Shown piece after piece: positions 54,495 through 64,000 of a DNA stretch of 64,000 nucleotides; the first letter of the stretch is position 1; the number at the start of each line of letters is the position of its first letter. The stretch comes from Pseudomonas sp. B21-015 (GTDB lineage Bacteria > Pseudomonadota > Gammaproteobacteria > Pseudomonadales > Pseudomonadaceae): positions 558,001-622,000 of the forward strand of contig NZ_CP087196.1 of the NCBI RefSeq assembly GCF_024749285.1, given 5' to 3'. The translations under genes and the position numbers were made by a program. A model generated the notes under the pieces. It ran no database searches and was not told where the DNA came from. It was given only the letters and a program-made list of their open reading frames with translations.

Positions 54495-55382
54495 TCAGCG
54501 GCGACGGCGCAGACTTATCCACGCGTCGATGCTGTAAACCGCCAGACCTGCCCAGATAAAGATGAACGCCACCAACGTGCTGGACGACAAGTGCTCGCCA
54601 AACAGCAGAACGGCTTGCAGCAACACCAGCGTCGGCGCCAGGTACTGGAGAAATCCGAGTGTGGTGTAGGGCAAGTGTCGTGCAGCGGCGTTGAAACACA
54701 CCAGTGGCACCAGCGTTACCGGGCCGGCGGCCACCAGCCACCAGGCTTCGGAGGAGGTCCAGAATTCGGCTTGCGCGCTGGTCGCCGTCGGATTGAACAG
54801 CAGCCAGGCGGCGGCAATCGGCACCAGCATCCAGGTTTCCACCACCAGCCCCGGTAATGCCTTGACCGGTGCCTGCTTGCGGATCAGGCCGTAGAAGCCG
54901 AAGGTCAATGCCAGCACCAGCGACACCCACGGCAGACTGCCGACTTGCCACACTTGCTGCGCGACACCGACTGCCGCCAGCCCCACCGCGATCCACTGCA
55001 TGCGCCGTAGCCGTTCGCCGAGAATCAGCATCCCCAACAGTACGTTCACCAGCGGGTTGATGTAGTAGCCAAGGCTGGCCTCAAGCATGCGTCCATTGTT
55101 CACCGACCAGACGTAAGTCAGCCAGTTGGCCGCGATCAGTGTGCCGCTCAGCGCCAGGATCGCCAGCCGTCGCGGATTCTCGCGCAGCTCGCGCCACCAG
55201 CCGGGATGCTTCCAGACGAGCAGCAGCAACGCGCCGAACAGCGCGGACCAAAGCACTCGGTGGATGATGATCTCCACGGCGGGCACGCTGGCGATGGCTT
55301 TGAAGTAGAGCGGGAACAGTCCCCAGATGATGTAGGCGCTCAGGCCCAGGATGTACCCGCGACGCGGGTTGGCGGCTTGCAT
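54495..55382 (-). CDS. rarD: RarD/EamA-family transporter
   Basis: 295 residues with about ten membrane helices in two EamA halves. The start MQAANPRRGYILGLSAYIIWGLFPLYFKAI is characteristic of RarD, named for chloramphenicol sensitivity but of unknown substrate. The C-terminus is basic (RRRR), cytoplasmic. Confidence 0.92.
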   Translation of the reverse strand: MQAANPRRGYILGLSAYIIWGLFPLYFKAIASVPAVEIIIHRVLWSALFGALLLLVWKHPGWWRELRENPRRLAILALSGTLIAANWLTYVWSVNNGRMLEASLGYYINPLVNVLLGMLILGERLRRMQWIAVGLAAVGVAQQVWQVGSLPWVSLVLALTFGFYGLIRKQAPVKALPGLVVETWMLVPIAAAWLLFNPTATSAQAEFWTSSEAWWLVAAGPVTLVPLVCFNAAARHLPYTTLGFLQYLAPTLVLLQAVLLFGEHLSSSTLVAFIFIWAGLAVYSIDAWISLRRRR

Positions 55383-55452
55383 GAGAATCCTTGCTTAGGC
55401 AGCTAACAAAGAGGGGATTGTAAGGAGATTTGCCTTAATGTGTTGTGAACGT

Positions 55453-55541
55453 TTGTGGGAGCGGGCTTGCTCGCGAATGCGGTCATTCAGTCAGCATCTC
55501 TGTTGAATGTGAAACCGTATTCGCGAGCAAGCCCGCACACA
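55453..55541. repeat. REP pair (family 1)
   Basis: Facing arms of the GCTTGCTCGCGAAT variant about 40 bp apart, between rarD and srkA. Confidence 0.86.
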
Positions 55542-55556
55542 TTGGATTTGTGTTCG

Positions 55557-56531
55557 TCAGAACAACTTCAGTGGCTCTTCATTGAGTGCTGCCAATTGCT
55601 CACGCAACGCCAACACCTGATCGCCCCAATAGCGCTCGGTGCCGAACCATGGAAAGCTGCGAGGGAAGGCCGGGTCGTCCCAGCGACGGGCGAGCCAGGC
55701 GCTGTAGTGCATCAGCCGCAAGGCGCGCAGCGGTTCGATCAGCGCCAGTTCCCGCGGATCGAAGTCGTGGAATTCGTTGTAGCCGTCCATCAATTCCGAC
55801 AACTGCCCCAGACATTCCTGACGATCACCCGCCAGCATCATCCAGATATCCTGCACCGCCGGGCCCATGCGGCAGTCGTCGAGATCGACGATGTGGAACA
55901 TCTCGTCGCGACACATCATGTTGCCGGGGTGGCAATCGCCGTGCATGCGGATGTTCTGGTGCGGCGTGGCCTGGTAAACCTCTTCCACGCGCTTGAGCAG
56001 GTCGCGGGCCACGGACTCGTAGGCGGGCAGCAGGCTTTTGGGAACGAAATTGCCTTCGAGCAATGTGGTCAGCGAGTCATGACCGAAGTTCTTCACCCCC
56101 AGCGCTTCTCGGTGTGCGAACGGTTTGGTAGCACCGACCGCATGCAGACGACCGAGCAACTGGCCCAGTCGATACAGCTGATCGAGATTGCCCGGCTCCG
56201 GTGCGCGGCCGCCACGGCGGGGGAACAGGGTGAAACGGAAACCGTTGTGTTCGTGCAGGCTGGCACCGTTGTGGATCATCGGCGCGACCACCGGCACGTC
56301 GCACTCGGCGAGTTCGAAGGTGAACTGATGCTCTTCGAGGATCGCTTCGTTGGTCCAGCGCTGCGGGCGGTAGAACTTGGCAATCAGTGGCTCGGAGTCT
56401 TCGATGCCGACCTGATAGACGCGGTTCTCGTAGCTGTTGAGCGCCAGAATGCGCGCGTCGCTGAGAAAGCCGATGCTTTCGACGGCATCGAGCACGAGGT
56501 CTGGGGTGAGGGTTGCAAACGGGTGGGCCAT
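55557..56531 (-). CDS. srkA: Stress response kinase SrkA (YihE/RdoA)
   Basis: 324 residues from the ATG at 56531, which has an AGGAGT site. A choline-kinase/phosphotransferase fold with MHGDCHPGNMM (catalytic D in H-G-D-x-H-x-x-N) and IVDLDDCRMGP (metal-binding D). The family is a Ser/Thr kinase that protects against stress-induced death through toxin and Cpx pathways in E. coli. Transcribed alone. Confidence 0.92.
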   Translation of the reverse strand: MAHPFATLTPDLVLDAVESIGFLSDARILALNSYENRVYQVGIEDSEPLIAKFYRPQRWTNEAILEEHQFTFELAECDVPVVAPMIHNGASLHEHNGFRFTLFPRRGGRAPEPGNLDQLYRLGQLLGRLHAVGATKPFAHREALGVKNFGHDSLTTLLEGNFVPKSLLPAYESVARDLLKRVEEVYQATPHQNIRMHGDCHPGNMMCRDEMFHIVDLDDCRMGPAVQDIWMMLAGDRQECLGQLSELMDGYNEFHDFDPRELALIEPLRALRLMHYSAWLARRWDDPAFPRSFPWFGTERYWGDQVLALREQLAALNEEPLKLF

Positions 56532-56635
56532 GCTGACTCCTGCGCGCGGCAGGCTGCCGCGTCCGGCCAAGCATGGTAGCGCAGACGGGGCTTCTTTAGT
56601 GGTTGGGTTGAGGTAAGTGTTGTTCGCACCGACGC

Positions 56636-56731
56636 CTTCGCGGGCAAGCCCGCTCCCACATGGATCTTGGGTGTGCACACTATTTGTCACACGCAGGAGA
56701 TCCCTGTGGGAGCGGGCTTGCCCGCGAAGAG
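56636..56731. repeat. REP pair (family 1)
   Basis: Two canonical facing arms about 50 bp apart. They end 6 bp before the stop codon end of the PhoX-family gene. Confidence 0.87.
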
Positions 56732-56737
56732 GCCCTA

Positions 56738-58639
56738 TCAGGCGCCGACGATCCCGCCATCCTCACGGGAAATAGCCATCACCGAAGACCGCGGCTTACC
56801 GTTGGGCAGATGCTCAGGGAACGTCGACCCACCGCTTTCACCCGGATGCTGAATCCCGACAAACAAGGTTTTCTGATCCGGTGAGAAGCTGATCCCCGTC
56901 ACCTCACAACCTACCGGCCCGACCATGAAGCGGCGGATCTCGCCAGTCACCGGGTCGGCACAGAGCATCTGGTTATTGCCCATGCCCGCGAAGTCGCCTG
57001 TATTGCTTGAATCGCCATCGGTGAGAATCCACAAGCGCCCGGCCTTGTCGAAGCCCAGGCCATCCGGGCTGTTGAACATGTTCTGCGGGGTGATGTTCGA
57101 CGAACCGGCCTTCGGTGTACCGGCGTGGACGCCCGGGTTGCCGGCGACCACAAACAGGTCCCAGGCAAAGCTATTCGAACCGTGATCGTCGCGGTCGGTG
57201 CGCCAGCGCAGGATCTGCCCATAGACGTTCTTCTCGCGCGGGTTCGGACCGCCCACCGGCTGGCCTTCTTCGCCGCGCTTGGCGTTGTTGGTCAGGGTGC
57301 AGTAGACCTGGCCGTCCTTGGGGCTGACGACGATCCATTCCGGGCGGTCCATGCGCGTTGCATTCACCACGCTGGCTGCGAGGCGTGCGTGAATCAGCAC
57401 TTCGGCCTGGTCGGCAAAACCGCTGCTGGCGTCGATGCCGTTCTTGCCGTGGGTCAGTTCGATCCACTGGCCCTGGCCTTTCGGGTGGTCGGCATTGCCG
57501 TCGCCCGCGTCGAAGCGCGCCACGTACAAGGTGCCGTGATCCAGCAGATCGCGGTTGGCCTTGGGGTTTTTGTGGTTGATCTTGTCGCGGCTGACGAATT
57601 TGTAGATGAACTCGCCACGTTCGTCGTCGCCCATGTACACCACGGCGCGACCGTCGTTGGTTTCGGCCAGGGCTGCGTTTTCATGTTTGAAGCGGCCCAG
57701 CGCGGTGCGTTTGACCGGCGTCGATTGCGGATCGAACGGGTCGATTTCCACCACCCAGCCGTGGCGGTTGAGCTCGTTGGGGTTCTTCGCCAGGTCAAAG
57801 CGTTCATCGTGCGGGTGCCAGTTGATCTCTTTGCTGGCCGCCACTGCGCCATAGCGCTTCTGCGCGGCGTCGAATTTTTGCTCGGCATTGCTGCTGCCGA
57901 AGCAGTCGGTGAAGTTCTCTTCGCAGGTCAGATAAGTGCCCCACGGCGTCTTGCCGTTGGCGCAGTTCTGGAAGGTGCCGAGGACGTTCTTGCCGTGTTT
58001 GTCGGCGCTGGTTTTCAGCAGCTCGTGACCGGCGGCCGGGCCACTCAGGCTGATCGGCGCGTTACCGTGAATACGCCGGTTGTAGCGCGAGCCCTGGACG
58101 AATTGCCATTGGCCGTTCTTGCGCTGTACCTCGATCACCGACACGCCTTCGCAGGCCAGGGCCTTGCGCACCTCTGCCGCCGATTGCGGCATGCCGCCGT
58201 GGGGATAGAGGTAGCGGTAGTTGGTGTATTCGTTGTTGATCGCCATCAACGCCCGGTCTCTGTCACCGGGGAATTCGAACAGGCTCATGCCGTCGTTGTT
58301 GTCGCCGAACTGGACTTCCTGGTGCTCGGCCGTGCCGTTGCCGCTCGGGTCGAACACCGGGCCATTCTTCTGCAGAGGCTGGCCCCAGCTGATCAGCACC
58401 GAGGATTTGTAGCCCGGCGGCAGGGTGATGGTATCGGTGGTGGCGGCGGCGATGCTGTCGAAGCCCAACAATTTGCTGGAGCCGGCGCTGACGCTGGCGG
58501 CCAGCACGCTACGACTCAGCAGGTTGCCACCGAGAAACATCGCTGCACCGCAGAGGGCACCAGCGCTGATGAAGCCACGACGGCTGAGGCCGACCATTTT
58601 TTCGAGGTCGGTGGGTTGGTTGTCTTCTAATAGGCTCAC
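56738..58639 (-). CDS. PhoX-family phosphatase (DUF839), Tat-exported
   Basis: 633 residues with a GTG start at 58639, preceded by AGGGAG 6 nt upstream; a GTG at 58669 has no binding site. A twin-arginine signal (LSRRGFISAGALCGAAMFLGG) marks export in folded form. The rest fits the PhoX beta-propeller family: TCEENFTDCFG, ERFDLAKNPNELNRHGWVVEIDP and PEWIVVSPKDGQVYCTLTNN carry the Ca/Fe ligand regions. PhoX enzymes are phosphate-starvation alkaline phosphatases. No clear PHO box was seen upstream. Confidence 0.87.
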   Translation of the reverse strand: MSLLEDNQPTDLEKMVGLSRRGFISAGALCGAAMFLGGNLLSRSVLAASVSAGSSKLLGFDSIAAATTDTITLPPGYKSSVLISWGQPLQKNGPVFDPSGNGTAEHQEVQFGDNNDGMSLFEFPGDRDRALMAINNEYTNYRYLYPHGGMPQSAAEVRKALACEGVSVIEVQRKNGQWQFVQGSRYNRRIHGNAPISLSGPAAGHELLKTSADKHGKNVLGTFQNCANGKTPWGTYLTCEENFTDCFGSSNAEQKFDAAQKRYGAVAASKEINWHPHDERFDLAKNPNELNRHGWVVEIDPFDPQSTPVKRTALGRFKHENAALAETNDGRAVVYMGDDERGEFIYKFVSRDKINHKNPKANRDLLDHGTLYVARFDAGDGNADHPKGQGQWIELTHGKNGIDASSGFADQAEVLIHARLAASVVNATRMDRPEWIVVSPKDGQVYCTLTNNAKRGEEGQPVGGPNPREKNVYGQILRWRTDRDDHGSNSFAWDLFVVAGNPGVHAGTPKAGSSNITPQNMFNSPDGLGFDKAGRLWILTDGDSSNTGDFAGMGNNQMLCADPVTGEIRRFMVGPVGCEVTGISFSPDQKTLFVGIQHPGESGGSTFPEHLPNGKPRSSVMAISREDGGIVGA

Positions 58640-58708
58640 ATCAGGCTCCCTGCGGGTTTTTGCAGCCACCTTAATGGTGATCGATGAAGCTTTTGTTGCA
58701 GTCGCCTC

Positions 58709-58785
58709 GTAGGAGCTGCCGAAGGCTGCGATCTTTTGATCTTAAAATCAGGATCAGAAGATCGCAGCCTTCGGCAGCTCCTACA
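58709..58785. repeat. Family 4 palindrome (GTAGGAGCTGCCGAAGG type)
   Basis: GTAGGAGCTGCCGAAGGCTG and its inverse form arms of more than 25 bp with a short central loop. The right end overlaps the modE stop codon, so it probably ends that transcript. A partial copy is at 44995-45011. Confidence 0.87.
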
Positions 58786-59545
58786 GCGGTGTGCCGAGCA
58801 ACACGTTGGACGGCGCGAACTGCACCTGCACCGGTTTCCCGGCGGCAAGCCCGAGGGTTTTCAGGTGCAGCGGCTCGGCCAGGGCGCAAAGTGTCTGGCC
58901 ATTGGGCAGGCTGATGCGCACTTCGCTGGGACCGTCTTCGGCGTCGAGGATTTCTTCGACCGTGCCCTTCAGGGAGTTGTCGCCGGGTGTTGTGGTTTGA
59001 TCGACGCTCAGCAGTTCCAGCCAGCCGGCCTTGATCAGTGCCACCACTTCGGTGCCGGTTTCCAGTTCCAGGCGCAGAGTGCTGTCGTGAGTGATCTGCG
59101 TATCGATAAGCAAACCTTCAGCCAGTTCAAGGCGGATCCGGTCGTTGCGCCCCTGTGTATCGATCGCCACGACCTTGCCGTGCAGTTGGTTGCGCGCGCT
59201 GGTTCTGAGCATCAGCCGACCGAGCAGGTCCAGGTCACTGGCCTCTTCGGCGGCTTCCAGCACCTGAGCCTGCAAGGCCTGCAACTTTTGATACAGGCGC
59301 AACACGCGTTCGCCTTCGCTGGACAACTTGGCGCCACCGCCACCCTTGCCGCCGACGCTGCGCTCCACCAGCGGTTTCTGCGCGAGGTTGTTCAGTTCGT
59401 CGATGGCATCCCACGCCGCCTTGTAACTCAGGCCCGCGCTTTTCGCGGCGCGGGTGATCGAGCCTTGTTCGGCGATGTGTTGCAGCAACGCGATGCGCTG
59501 CGGGCGACGGACAATGTGTTGGGACAACAACGTAGGCAAGGACAT
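58781..59545 (-). CDS. modE: Molybdate-responsive regulator ModE
   Basis: 254 residues. N-terminal LysR-type winged helix (GSITRAAKSAGLSYKAAWDAIDELNN, then SVGGKGGGGAKLSSEG) and two C-terminal molbindin/TOBE domains (about 122-185 and 190-254; SARNQLHGKVV, SLKGTVEEI). It represses mod transport genes when molybdate is bound. The mod operon is not in the window. The RBS is weak. Confidence 0.92.
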   Translation of the reverse strand: MSLPTLLSQHIVRRPQRIALLQHIAEQGSITRAAKSAGLSYKAAWDAIDELNNLAQKPLVERSVGGKGGGGAKLSSEGERVLRLYQKLQALQAQVLEAAEEASDLDLLGRLMLRTSARNQLHGKVVAIDTQGRNDRIRLELAEGLLIDTQITHDSTLRLELETGTEVVALIKAGWLELLSVDQTTTPGDNSLKGTVEEILDAEDGPSEVRISLPNGQTLCALAEPLHLKTLGLAAGKPVQVQFAPSNVLLGTPL

Positions 59546-59608
59546 GGCGAGACGCTTTGGACTGTGGCGATGGGGAGGACGTTGGCGGCTTGGCGCACGA
59601 GAGTCAAG

Positions 59609-60349
59609 TCAGGCCCCATCGCCAGGTTTTGGGGTACGGGCCAGGCAATAGACGTCGACCCGCGTGGCACCCGCCTCCATCAACAGGCGAGCCAGGGCCT
59701 GGGCGGTGGCGCCGGTGGTCAGCACGTCGTCGACCAACGCGAAGTGACGACCCTTGATCGAGGCCGCGGGCGCCAGGGCAAAGGCGTGGCGCAGGTTCTT
59801 TTTACGGGCGTCGGCATTCAGCTCTTGTTGCGCGCTGGTGTCCTGAATCCTCAGCAACAGCGTTTCATCGCAAGGAATGTCGAGGTTGGTGCTGAGCCAG
59901 CGGGCGAGCATCGCCGCCTGGTTGAAACCCCGCTGGCGCAGACGTTTGGAGGCCAGCGGCACCGGTATCAGCGCGTCGGGCCGATCCAGGTCCTCATCGA
60001 GGCGATGTTGCAGGAACTGAGCGAGCAGTTCGCCGAGCAGGCGGCCGAACGGCCACTTTGCGTTGTGCTTGAAACGGGTGATCAAACTGTCGACGGGAAA
60101 GCTGTAAGTCCAGGGCGCGGCGACCCGCTCGAAGGCGGGCGGTTGTTTCAGGCATTGGCTGCACGTCAGGCCCGTGGCGGGCAAGGGCAGGGCGCAGGTT
60201 TGGCAGTGATCGCCCAGCCAGGGCAACTCGGTTTCACAGGCCATGCAGATCGGCGTGGTGTCGTCTGCGGCTTCTGCGCAGAGCAAACAGAATTGTTTGT
60301 TTTTTAACCAGATGTAAACCGGTCCTTCGTATCGTGGTTGACAGTGCAT
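59609..60349 (-). CDS. comF: ComF family phosphoribosyltransferase-like protein
   Basis: 246 residues. A zinc-ribbon N-terminus ([19 protein letters not shown] then [18 protein letters not shown]) precedes a PRTase-like domain with the PRPP loop [15 protein letters not shown]. Family members aid DNA uptake or handling. Its promoter region is shared with bioB, and the BirA-like operator lies within its first codons. Confidence 0.88.
   Translation of the reverse strand: MHCQPRYEGPVYIWLKNKQFCLLCAEAADDTTPICMACETELPWLGDHCQTCALPLPATGLTCSQCLKQPPAFERVAAPWTYSFPVDSLITRFKHNAKWPFGRLLGELLAQFLQHRLDEDLDRPDALIPVPLASKRLRQRGFNQAAMLARWLSTNLDIPCDETLLLRIQDTSAQQELNADARKKNLRHAFALAPAASIKGRHFALVDDVLTTGATAQALARLLMEAGATRVDVYCLARTPKPGDGA
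60313..60343. promoter_or_regulatory. BirA (biotin repressor) operator
   Basis: TGTAAACC (60313-60320) and GGTTGACA (60336-60343) are inverse arms separated by 15 bp, matching the known BirA box form TGTAAACC-N15/16-GGTTTACA with one mismatch. It overlaps the bioB -35 element and the first codons of comF. Confidence 0.78.
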
Positions 60350-60366
60350 GAGTCTTCCTTAAATAT
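60338..60366 (+). promoter_or_regulatory. Probable bioB promoter
   Basis: A consensus -35 (TTGACA, 60338-60343) is followed after 17 bp by AAATAT (60361-60366), a modest -10. The -35 lies in the right arm of the BirA box, so repressor binding would block it directly. The mRNA leader would be about 65-70 nt. Confidence 0.55.
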
Positions 60367-60439
60367 GCCGAACATCCGTGTCGCGTCTGTGGGTATTCCA
60401 TTCCCCAGCCGCTTGCCAAGCATAAACAAGGAAACGCCC

Positions 60440-61495
60440 ATGAGCGCCAGCACCACTGCAACCCTGCGTCATGACTGGTCTTTGGCCGAAGTCAAAGCAC
60501 TCTTCGTTCAGCCATTCAACGACCTGCTGTTCCAGGCGCAAACGGTGCACCGCGCGCATTTCGACGCCAATCGCGTCCAGGTTTCCACCCTGCTGTCGAT
60601 CAAGACCGGCGCGTGCCCGGAAGATTGCAAATATTGTCCGCAGTCGGGCCACTACAACACTGGCCTTGAAAAAGAAAAACTGATGGAAGTGCAGAAGGTC
60701 CTCGAAGAGGCCGCTCGCGCCAAGGCCATCGGTTCGACCCGTTTCTGCATGGGCGCGGCGTGGAAACACCCGTCGGCCAAAGACATGCCTTACGTGCTGG
60801 AGATGGTCAAAGGCGTGAAGGCCATGGGCCTGGAAACCTGCATGACCCTCGGCCGTCTCGATCAGGACCAGACCGTCGCCCTGGCCGAAGCCGGCCTGGA
60901 CTACTACAACCACAACCTCGACACCTCGCCGGAGTTCTACGGCAGCATCATCACCACCCGCACTTACAGCGAGCGCCTGCAAACCCTGGCCTACGTGCGT
61001 GATTCGGGGATGAAGATCTGCTCCGGCGGCATTCTCGGCATGGGCGAGTCCCTCGACGATCGCGCCAACCTGCTGATCCAGCTGGCCAACCTGCCAGAGC
61101 ATCCGGAATCGGTGCCGATCAACATGCTGGTGAAAGTCGCCGGCACGCCGCTGGAAAATGCCGACGACGTCGATCCGTTCGATTTCATCCGCATGCTCGC
61201 GGTCGCCCGCATCCTGATGCCAAAATCCCACGTGCGCCTGTCCGCCGGCCGCGAAGCGATGAACGAACAGATGCAGGCCCTGGCCTTCTTTGCCGGCGCC
61301 AACTCGATTTTCTACGGCGAAAAACTGCTGACCACCGCCAACCCGCAGGCCGACAAGGACATGCAGTTGTTCTCGCGTCTGGGCATCCTTCCGGAAGCTC
61401 GCGAAGAGCACGCCGACGAAGTGCACCAGGCCGCCATCGAACAGGCACTGGTGGAGCAGAAGAGCAGCGAGCAGTTCTATAACGCTGCTGTCTGA
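60440..61495 (+). CDS. bioB: Biotin synthase
   Basis: 351 residues; ATG at 60440 with an AAGGAAA site. Radical-SAM cysteines C59-x3-C63-x2-C66 (CPEDCKYC) bind the [4Fe-4S] cluster; further conserved cysteines and R in the barrel bind the second cluster. It inserts sulfur into dethiobiotin. First gene of the bioBFHC cluster. Confidence 0.97.
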   Translation: MSASTTATLRHDWSLAEVKALFVQPFNDLLFQAQTVHRAHFDANRVQVSTLLSIKTGACPEDCKYCPQSGHYNTGLEKEKLMEVQKVLEEAARAKAIGSTRFCMGAAWKHPSAKDMPYVLEMVKGVKAMGLETCMTLGRLDQDQTVALAEAGLDYYNHNLDTSPEFYGSIITTRTYSERLQTLAYVRDSGMKICSGGILGMGESLDDRANLLIQLANLPEHPESVPINMLVKVAGTPLENADDVDPFDFIRMLAVARILMPKSHVRLSAGREAMNEQMQALAFFAGANSIFYGEKLLTTANPQADKDMQLFSRLGILPEAREEHADEVHQAAIEQALVEQKSSEQFYNAAV

Positions 61496-61530
61496 AACCT
61501 TCACCGATTCCTCTGAAGGAATGCAAAACC

Positions 61531-61666
61531 CCTGTGGGAGCGAGCCTGCTCGCGATAGCAATTAGATATTCAACATAGATGTTGGATGTCATGGCCTCAT
61601 CGCGAGCAGGCTCGCTCCCACAAGGAACTGCGTAGAACCTGTGGGAGCGTGGCTTGCCCGCGATGG
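61531..61666. repeat. Three REP arms (family 1)
   Basis: A facing pair of GAGCCTGCTCGCGA arms (61531-61622) followed by a third arm of the GTGGCTTGCCCGCGA kind (61640-61666). It splits bioB from bioF by 240 bp, so bioF may be expressed less or from another promoter. Confidence 0.85.
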
Positions 61667-61734
61667 CCGCGACTCGGTTTCCAGCCAAGTCCATTGTTCC
61701 TGCATCAGATTGTGAAATGACCTTCGAGGCCTGC

Positions 61735-62913
61735 ATGTCTTTCGATCTCAGCGCGCGCCTTGCTGCCCGTCGTGCCGAAAACCTTTATCGCCAGCGCCCA
61801 TTGCTCGAAAGCCCCCAAGGCCCGGAAGTGGTGGTTGATGGTCAGCCGTTGCTGGCGTTCTGTAACAACGACTACCTGGGCCTGGCCAATCACCCGCAAG
61901 TGATCGAAGCCTGGCGCGCCGGCGCGTCGCGTTGGGGCGTGGGCGGTGGTGCTTCGCATCTGGTGATCGGCCACAGCGGTCCGCATCACGCGTTGGAAGA
62001 AACTCTTGCCGAGTTCACCGGGCGCCCACGAGCGCTGCTGTTCACCACCGGTTACATGGCCAACCTTGGCGCGGTCACCGCATTGGTCGGGCAGGGCGAT
62101 ACAGTGCTGGAAGACCGACTCAATCATGCGTCGTTGCTGGATGCAGGGTTGTTGTCCGGTGCGCGTTTTAATCGTTATCTGCATAACGACGCGGCCAGCT
62201 TGGCCAAGCGCCTTGAGAAGGCCACCGGCAATACGCTGGTGGTTACCGACGGCGTGTTCAGCATGGACGGCGACATCGCCGACCTGCCGGCGCTGGCGCG
62301 GGAAGCCAGGGCCAAAGGCGCTTGGCTGATGGTCGATGACGCGCACGGTTTTGGTCCGCTGGGCGCCAATGGCGGCGGGATCGTCGAGCATTTCGGTCTG
62401 AGTCAGGAAGACGTGCCGGTCTTGGTCGGCACCCTCGGCAAGGCTTTCGGTACGGCCGGTGCTTTTGTGGCTGGCAGTGAAGAGCTGATCGAAAGCCTGA
62501 TCCAGTTCGCTCGCCCTTACATCTACACCACCAGCCAACCGCCGGCGCTGGCCTGCGCGACGCTGAAAAGCCTGGAGCTGCTACGCAGTGAACACTGGCG
62601 ACGTGAGCATCTGCAGACGCTGATTCGCCAGTTCCGCCAAGGCGCCGAACAGATTGGTCTGGAGTTGATGGACAGCTTCACGCCGATCCAGCCGATCATG
62701 ATCGGCGACGCCGGGCGTGCGGTTCGACTGTCGCAGATGCTGCGCGAACGCGGCCTGATGGTGACAGCGATTCGTCCACCGACTGTGCCCGCGGGCAGCG
62801 CACGCTTGCGCGTAACCCTGACCGCCGCTCACAGCGAGGCGCAGGTACAGCTATTGTTAGATGGACTGGCCGATTGTTTTCAACAACTGGGACCGGAGCC
62901 AAGCCATGCGTGA
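61735..62913 (+). CDS. bioF: 8-Amino-7-oxononanoate synthase
   Basis: 392 residues; ATG at 61735 with a GAGG site. A PLP enzyme with cofactor lysine in [27 protein letters not shown] holds the PLP-contacting aspartate. It condenses pimeloyl-ACP and alanine. Its stop overlaps the start of bioH by 8 bp. Confidence 0.96.
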   Translation: MSFDLSARLAARRAENLYRQRPLLESPQGPEVVVDGQPLLAFCNNDYLGLANHPQVIEAWRAGASRWGVGGGASHLVIGHSGPHHALEETLAEFTGRPRALLFTTGYMANLGAVTALVGQGDTVLEDRLNHASLLDAGLLSGARFNRYLHNDAASLAKRLEKATGNTLVVTDGVFSMDGDIADLPALAREARAKGAWLMVDDAHGFGPLGANGGGIVEHFGLSQEDVPVLVGTLGKAFGTAGAFVAGSEELIESLIQFARPYIYTTSQPPALACATLKSLELLRSEHWRREHLQTLIRQFRQGAEQIGLELMDSFTPIQPIMIGDAGRAVRLSQMLRERGLMVTAIRPPTVPAGSARLRVTLTAAHSEAQVQLLLDGLADCFQQLGPEPSHA

Positions 62914-63637
62914 TCGTCTGATTCTGCTGCCGGGTTGGGGTCTCGGGATTTCGCCGCTGGAACCCTTGGCGGCTGCCTTGCAGGGCCTGGATGAGCACCT
63001 GCGCGTCGAGATCGAGCCATTGCCGGAACTGGAATCGAGCGACCTTGAAGAATGGCTCGATGAGTTGGACTCCACGTTGCCACAGGATGCCTGGCTCGGT
63101 GGCTGGTCGTTGGGCGGCATGCTGGCGTCCGAATTGGCGGCGCGACGCGGTGACCGCTGCTGCGGCCTGGTAACCCTGGCGAGTAACTCTTCTTTTGTCG
63201 CCCATGAGCAGTGGCCGAGCGCGATGCCCGGCGAGACCTTCGATGCGTTTCTGGCCGGCTGCAAGGCTGACCTGCGCATGACGTTGAAACGCTTCTCGCT
63301 GTTGTGCGCACAAGGCGCCGCAGACCCACGCGGGATATCGCGACTCTTGCTTGCTGGTGCACCGCATACGTCTTCGCCGGTGCTGATAAGCGGCCTGGAG
63401 TTGCTCGCACAACTGGACACCCTGCGAGCGTTGCAGGCGTTTCGTGGTCCGCAATTGCACTTGTTTGGCGGCCTCGACGGGCTGGTTCCGGCCGAAGCGG
63501 CGGGGGATCTGCTGACGTTACTGCCGGATGTTGAAATCGGTCTGATTGAACAGGCCAGTCACGCGTTTCTTCTGGAAGACCCCCACGGTGTGGCGGGGGC
63601 GATTCAGGCCTTTTTGCATGAGTTCGGTGATGACTGA
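62906..63637 (+). CDS. bioH: Pimeloyl-ACP methyl ester esterase
   Basis: 243 residues; ATG at 62906 with a GGAG site inside bioF. An alpha/beta hydrolase with the serine nucleophile S68 in GGWSLGGM and the histidine in [11 protein letters not shown]. It removes the methyl ester from pimeloyl-ACP. Its stop overlaps the bioC start by 8 bp. Confidence 0.94.
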   Translation: MRDRLILLPGWGLGISPLEPLAAALQGLDEHLRVEIEPLPELESSDLEEWLDELDSTLPQDAWLGGWSLGGMLASELAARRGDRCCGLVTLASNSSFVAHEQWPSAMPGETFDAFLAGCKADLRMTLKRFSLLCAQGAADPRGISRLLLAGAPHTSSPVLISGLELLAQLDTLRALQAFRGPQLHLFGGLDGLVPAEAAGDLLTLLPDVEIGLIEQASHAFLLEDPHGVAGAIQAFLHEFGDD

Positions 63638-64000
63638 TTTATCCCTTCCCAACCTGCCCGGCGGCTTGCCCGACAAACGCCAGGTGGCGGCGTCCTTTTC
63701 CCGTGCTGCGGCAAGTTACGATAGCGTGGCCGAATTGCAACGCGACGTGGGCAGCGAGTTGTTGCGTCGGTTACCGGAAGATTTTGTCCCTGCTCGTTGG
63801 CTGGATATGGGCTGCGGCACCGGGTATTTCAGCCGAGCCTTGGCGGACAAGTTTCCTGCGAGCGCCGGAGTGGCGTTGGACATCGCAGAAGGCATGCTCA
63901 ATCACGCTCGTCCCTTGGGCGGCGCCACGCATTTCATTGCCGGTGATGCCGAACGCTTGCCGTTGCAGGCGTCGACCTGCGACCTGGTCTTCTCCAGCCT
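63630..64000 (+). CDS. bioC: Malonyl-ACP O-methyltransferase, 5' part (runs off right edge)
   Basis: The first 123 codons are visible, from the ATG at 63630: [20 protein letters not shown], then [20 protein letters not shown], the signature start of BioC. The SAM-binding motif I is [15 protein letters not shown]. It starts biotin precursor synthesis by methylating malonyl-ACP. The gene overlaps bioH by 8 bp and continues beyond 64000. Confidence 0.94.
   Translation, partial: MTDLSLPNLPGGLPDKRQVAASFSRAAASYDSVAELQRDVGSELLRRLPEDFVPARWLDMGCGTGYFSRALADKFPASAGVALDIAEGMLNHARPLGGATHFIAGDAERLPLQASTCDLVFSS

Noticed and set aside
58640..58700. PHO box upstream of the PhoX-family gene
   Set aside because: Only a poor match (CTGCAAC-AAAA-GCTTCAT) was found; below what I would call a site.

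Overview
The window looks like the chromosome of a fluorescent pseudomonad (Pseudomonas fluorescens group). It is GC-rich, has Pseudomonas-type REP palindromes in most intergenic gaps, and carries a gene order resembling the P. aeruginosa carnitine/betaine catabolic block (cdh, dgc, gbc, sox, fdhA). No rRNA, tRNA, CRISPR array or prophage was seen.

Region by region: (1) 0.5-6.5 kb is a carnitine operon on the minus strand (caiX, cdhC, cdhA, cdhB, gamma-butyrobetaine hydroxylase) with divergent regulator cdhR. (2) 6.6-8.3 kb holds a DUF3010 gene, a RelE-type toxin/antitoxin pair and an LprI-like periplasmic protein. (3) 8.5-16.3 kb is the dimethylglycine demethylase operon (atypical M19 dipeptidase homologue, V4R-like protein, dgcA, dgcB, two ETF subunits). 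(4) 16.3-17.6 kb is a gene-poor stretch with a deleted acetyltransferase and a tandem array of DnaA-box elements. (5) 17.7-24.3 kb is an uncharacterised three-gene operon: GMC oxidoreductase fused to an alpha/beta hydrolase, membrane-anchored cytochrome c, metallophosphatase. (6) 24.4-40.3 kb has gbcA/gbcB, an SDR, a REP-associated transposase, threonine aldolase, a TraX protein, then glyA-soxBDAG-purU and fdhA. (7) 40.4-50.9 kb has DUF2780, an acyltransferase, a retropepsin-like protein, creBCD, a GST, a DnaQ-type exonuclease with a CBS/nucleotidyltransferase partner, and a response regulator. (8) 51-60 kb has glcB, a GcvR-like ACT protein, rarD, srkA, a PhoX-family phosphatase, modE and comF. 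(9) 60.4-64 kb is bioB-F-H-C, cut off at the right edge.

The catabolic genes make a nearly complete route: gamma-butyrobetaine to carnitine, to 3-dehydrocarnitine, to betainyl-CoA plus acetoacetate, to glycine betaine, dimethylglycine, sarcosine, glycine and serine. fdhA and purU remove the one-carbon by-products. AraC-family regulators of the GATase1-like class probably control these operons; cdhR is inside the window, GbdR would lie outside.

The strongest unexplained structure is a rigidly spaced repeat present six times in two clusters (16.67-17.3 kb and 54.29-54.49 kb). It combines a degenerate DnaA box, a perfect DnaA box on the opposite strand, a CCACGT/ACGTGG palindrome and an A-tract, with the same internal distances in nearly every copy. 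Other leads are the GMC/cytochrome/phosphatase operon, a dipeptidase homologue lacking its usual metal ligands, a possible small RNA at the left edge, and a transposase sitting between two copies of a complex palindrome that also interrupts the betaine operons. All functional statements rest on reading the sequence and family knowledge; no database search was run.
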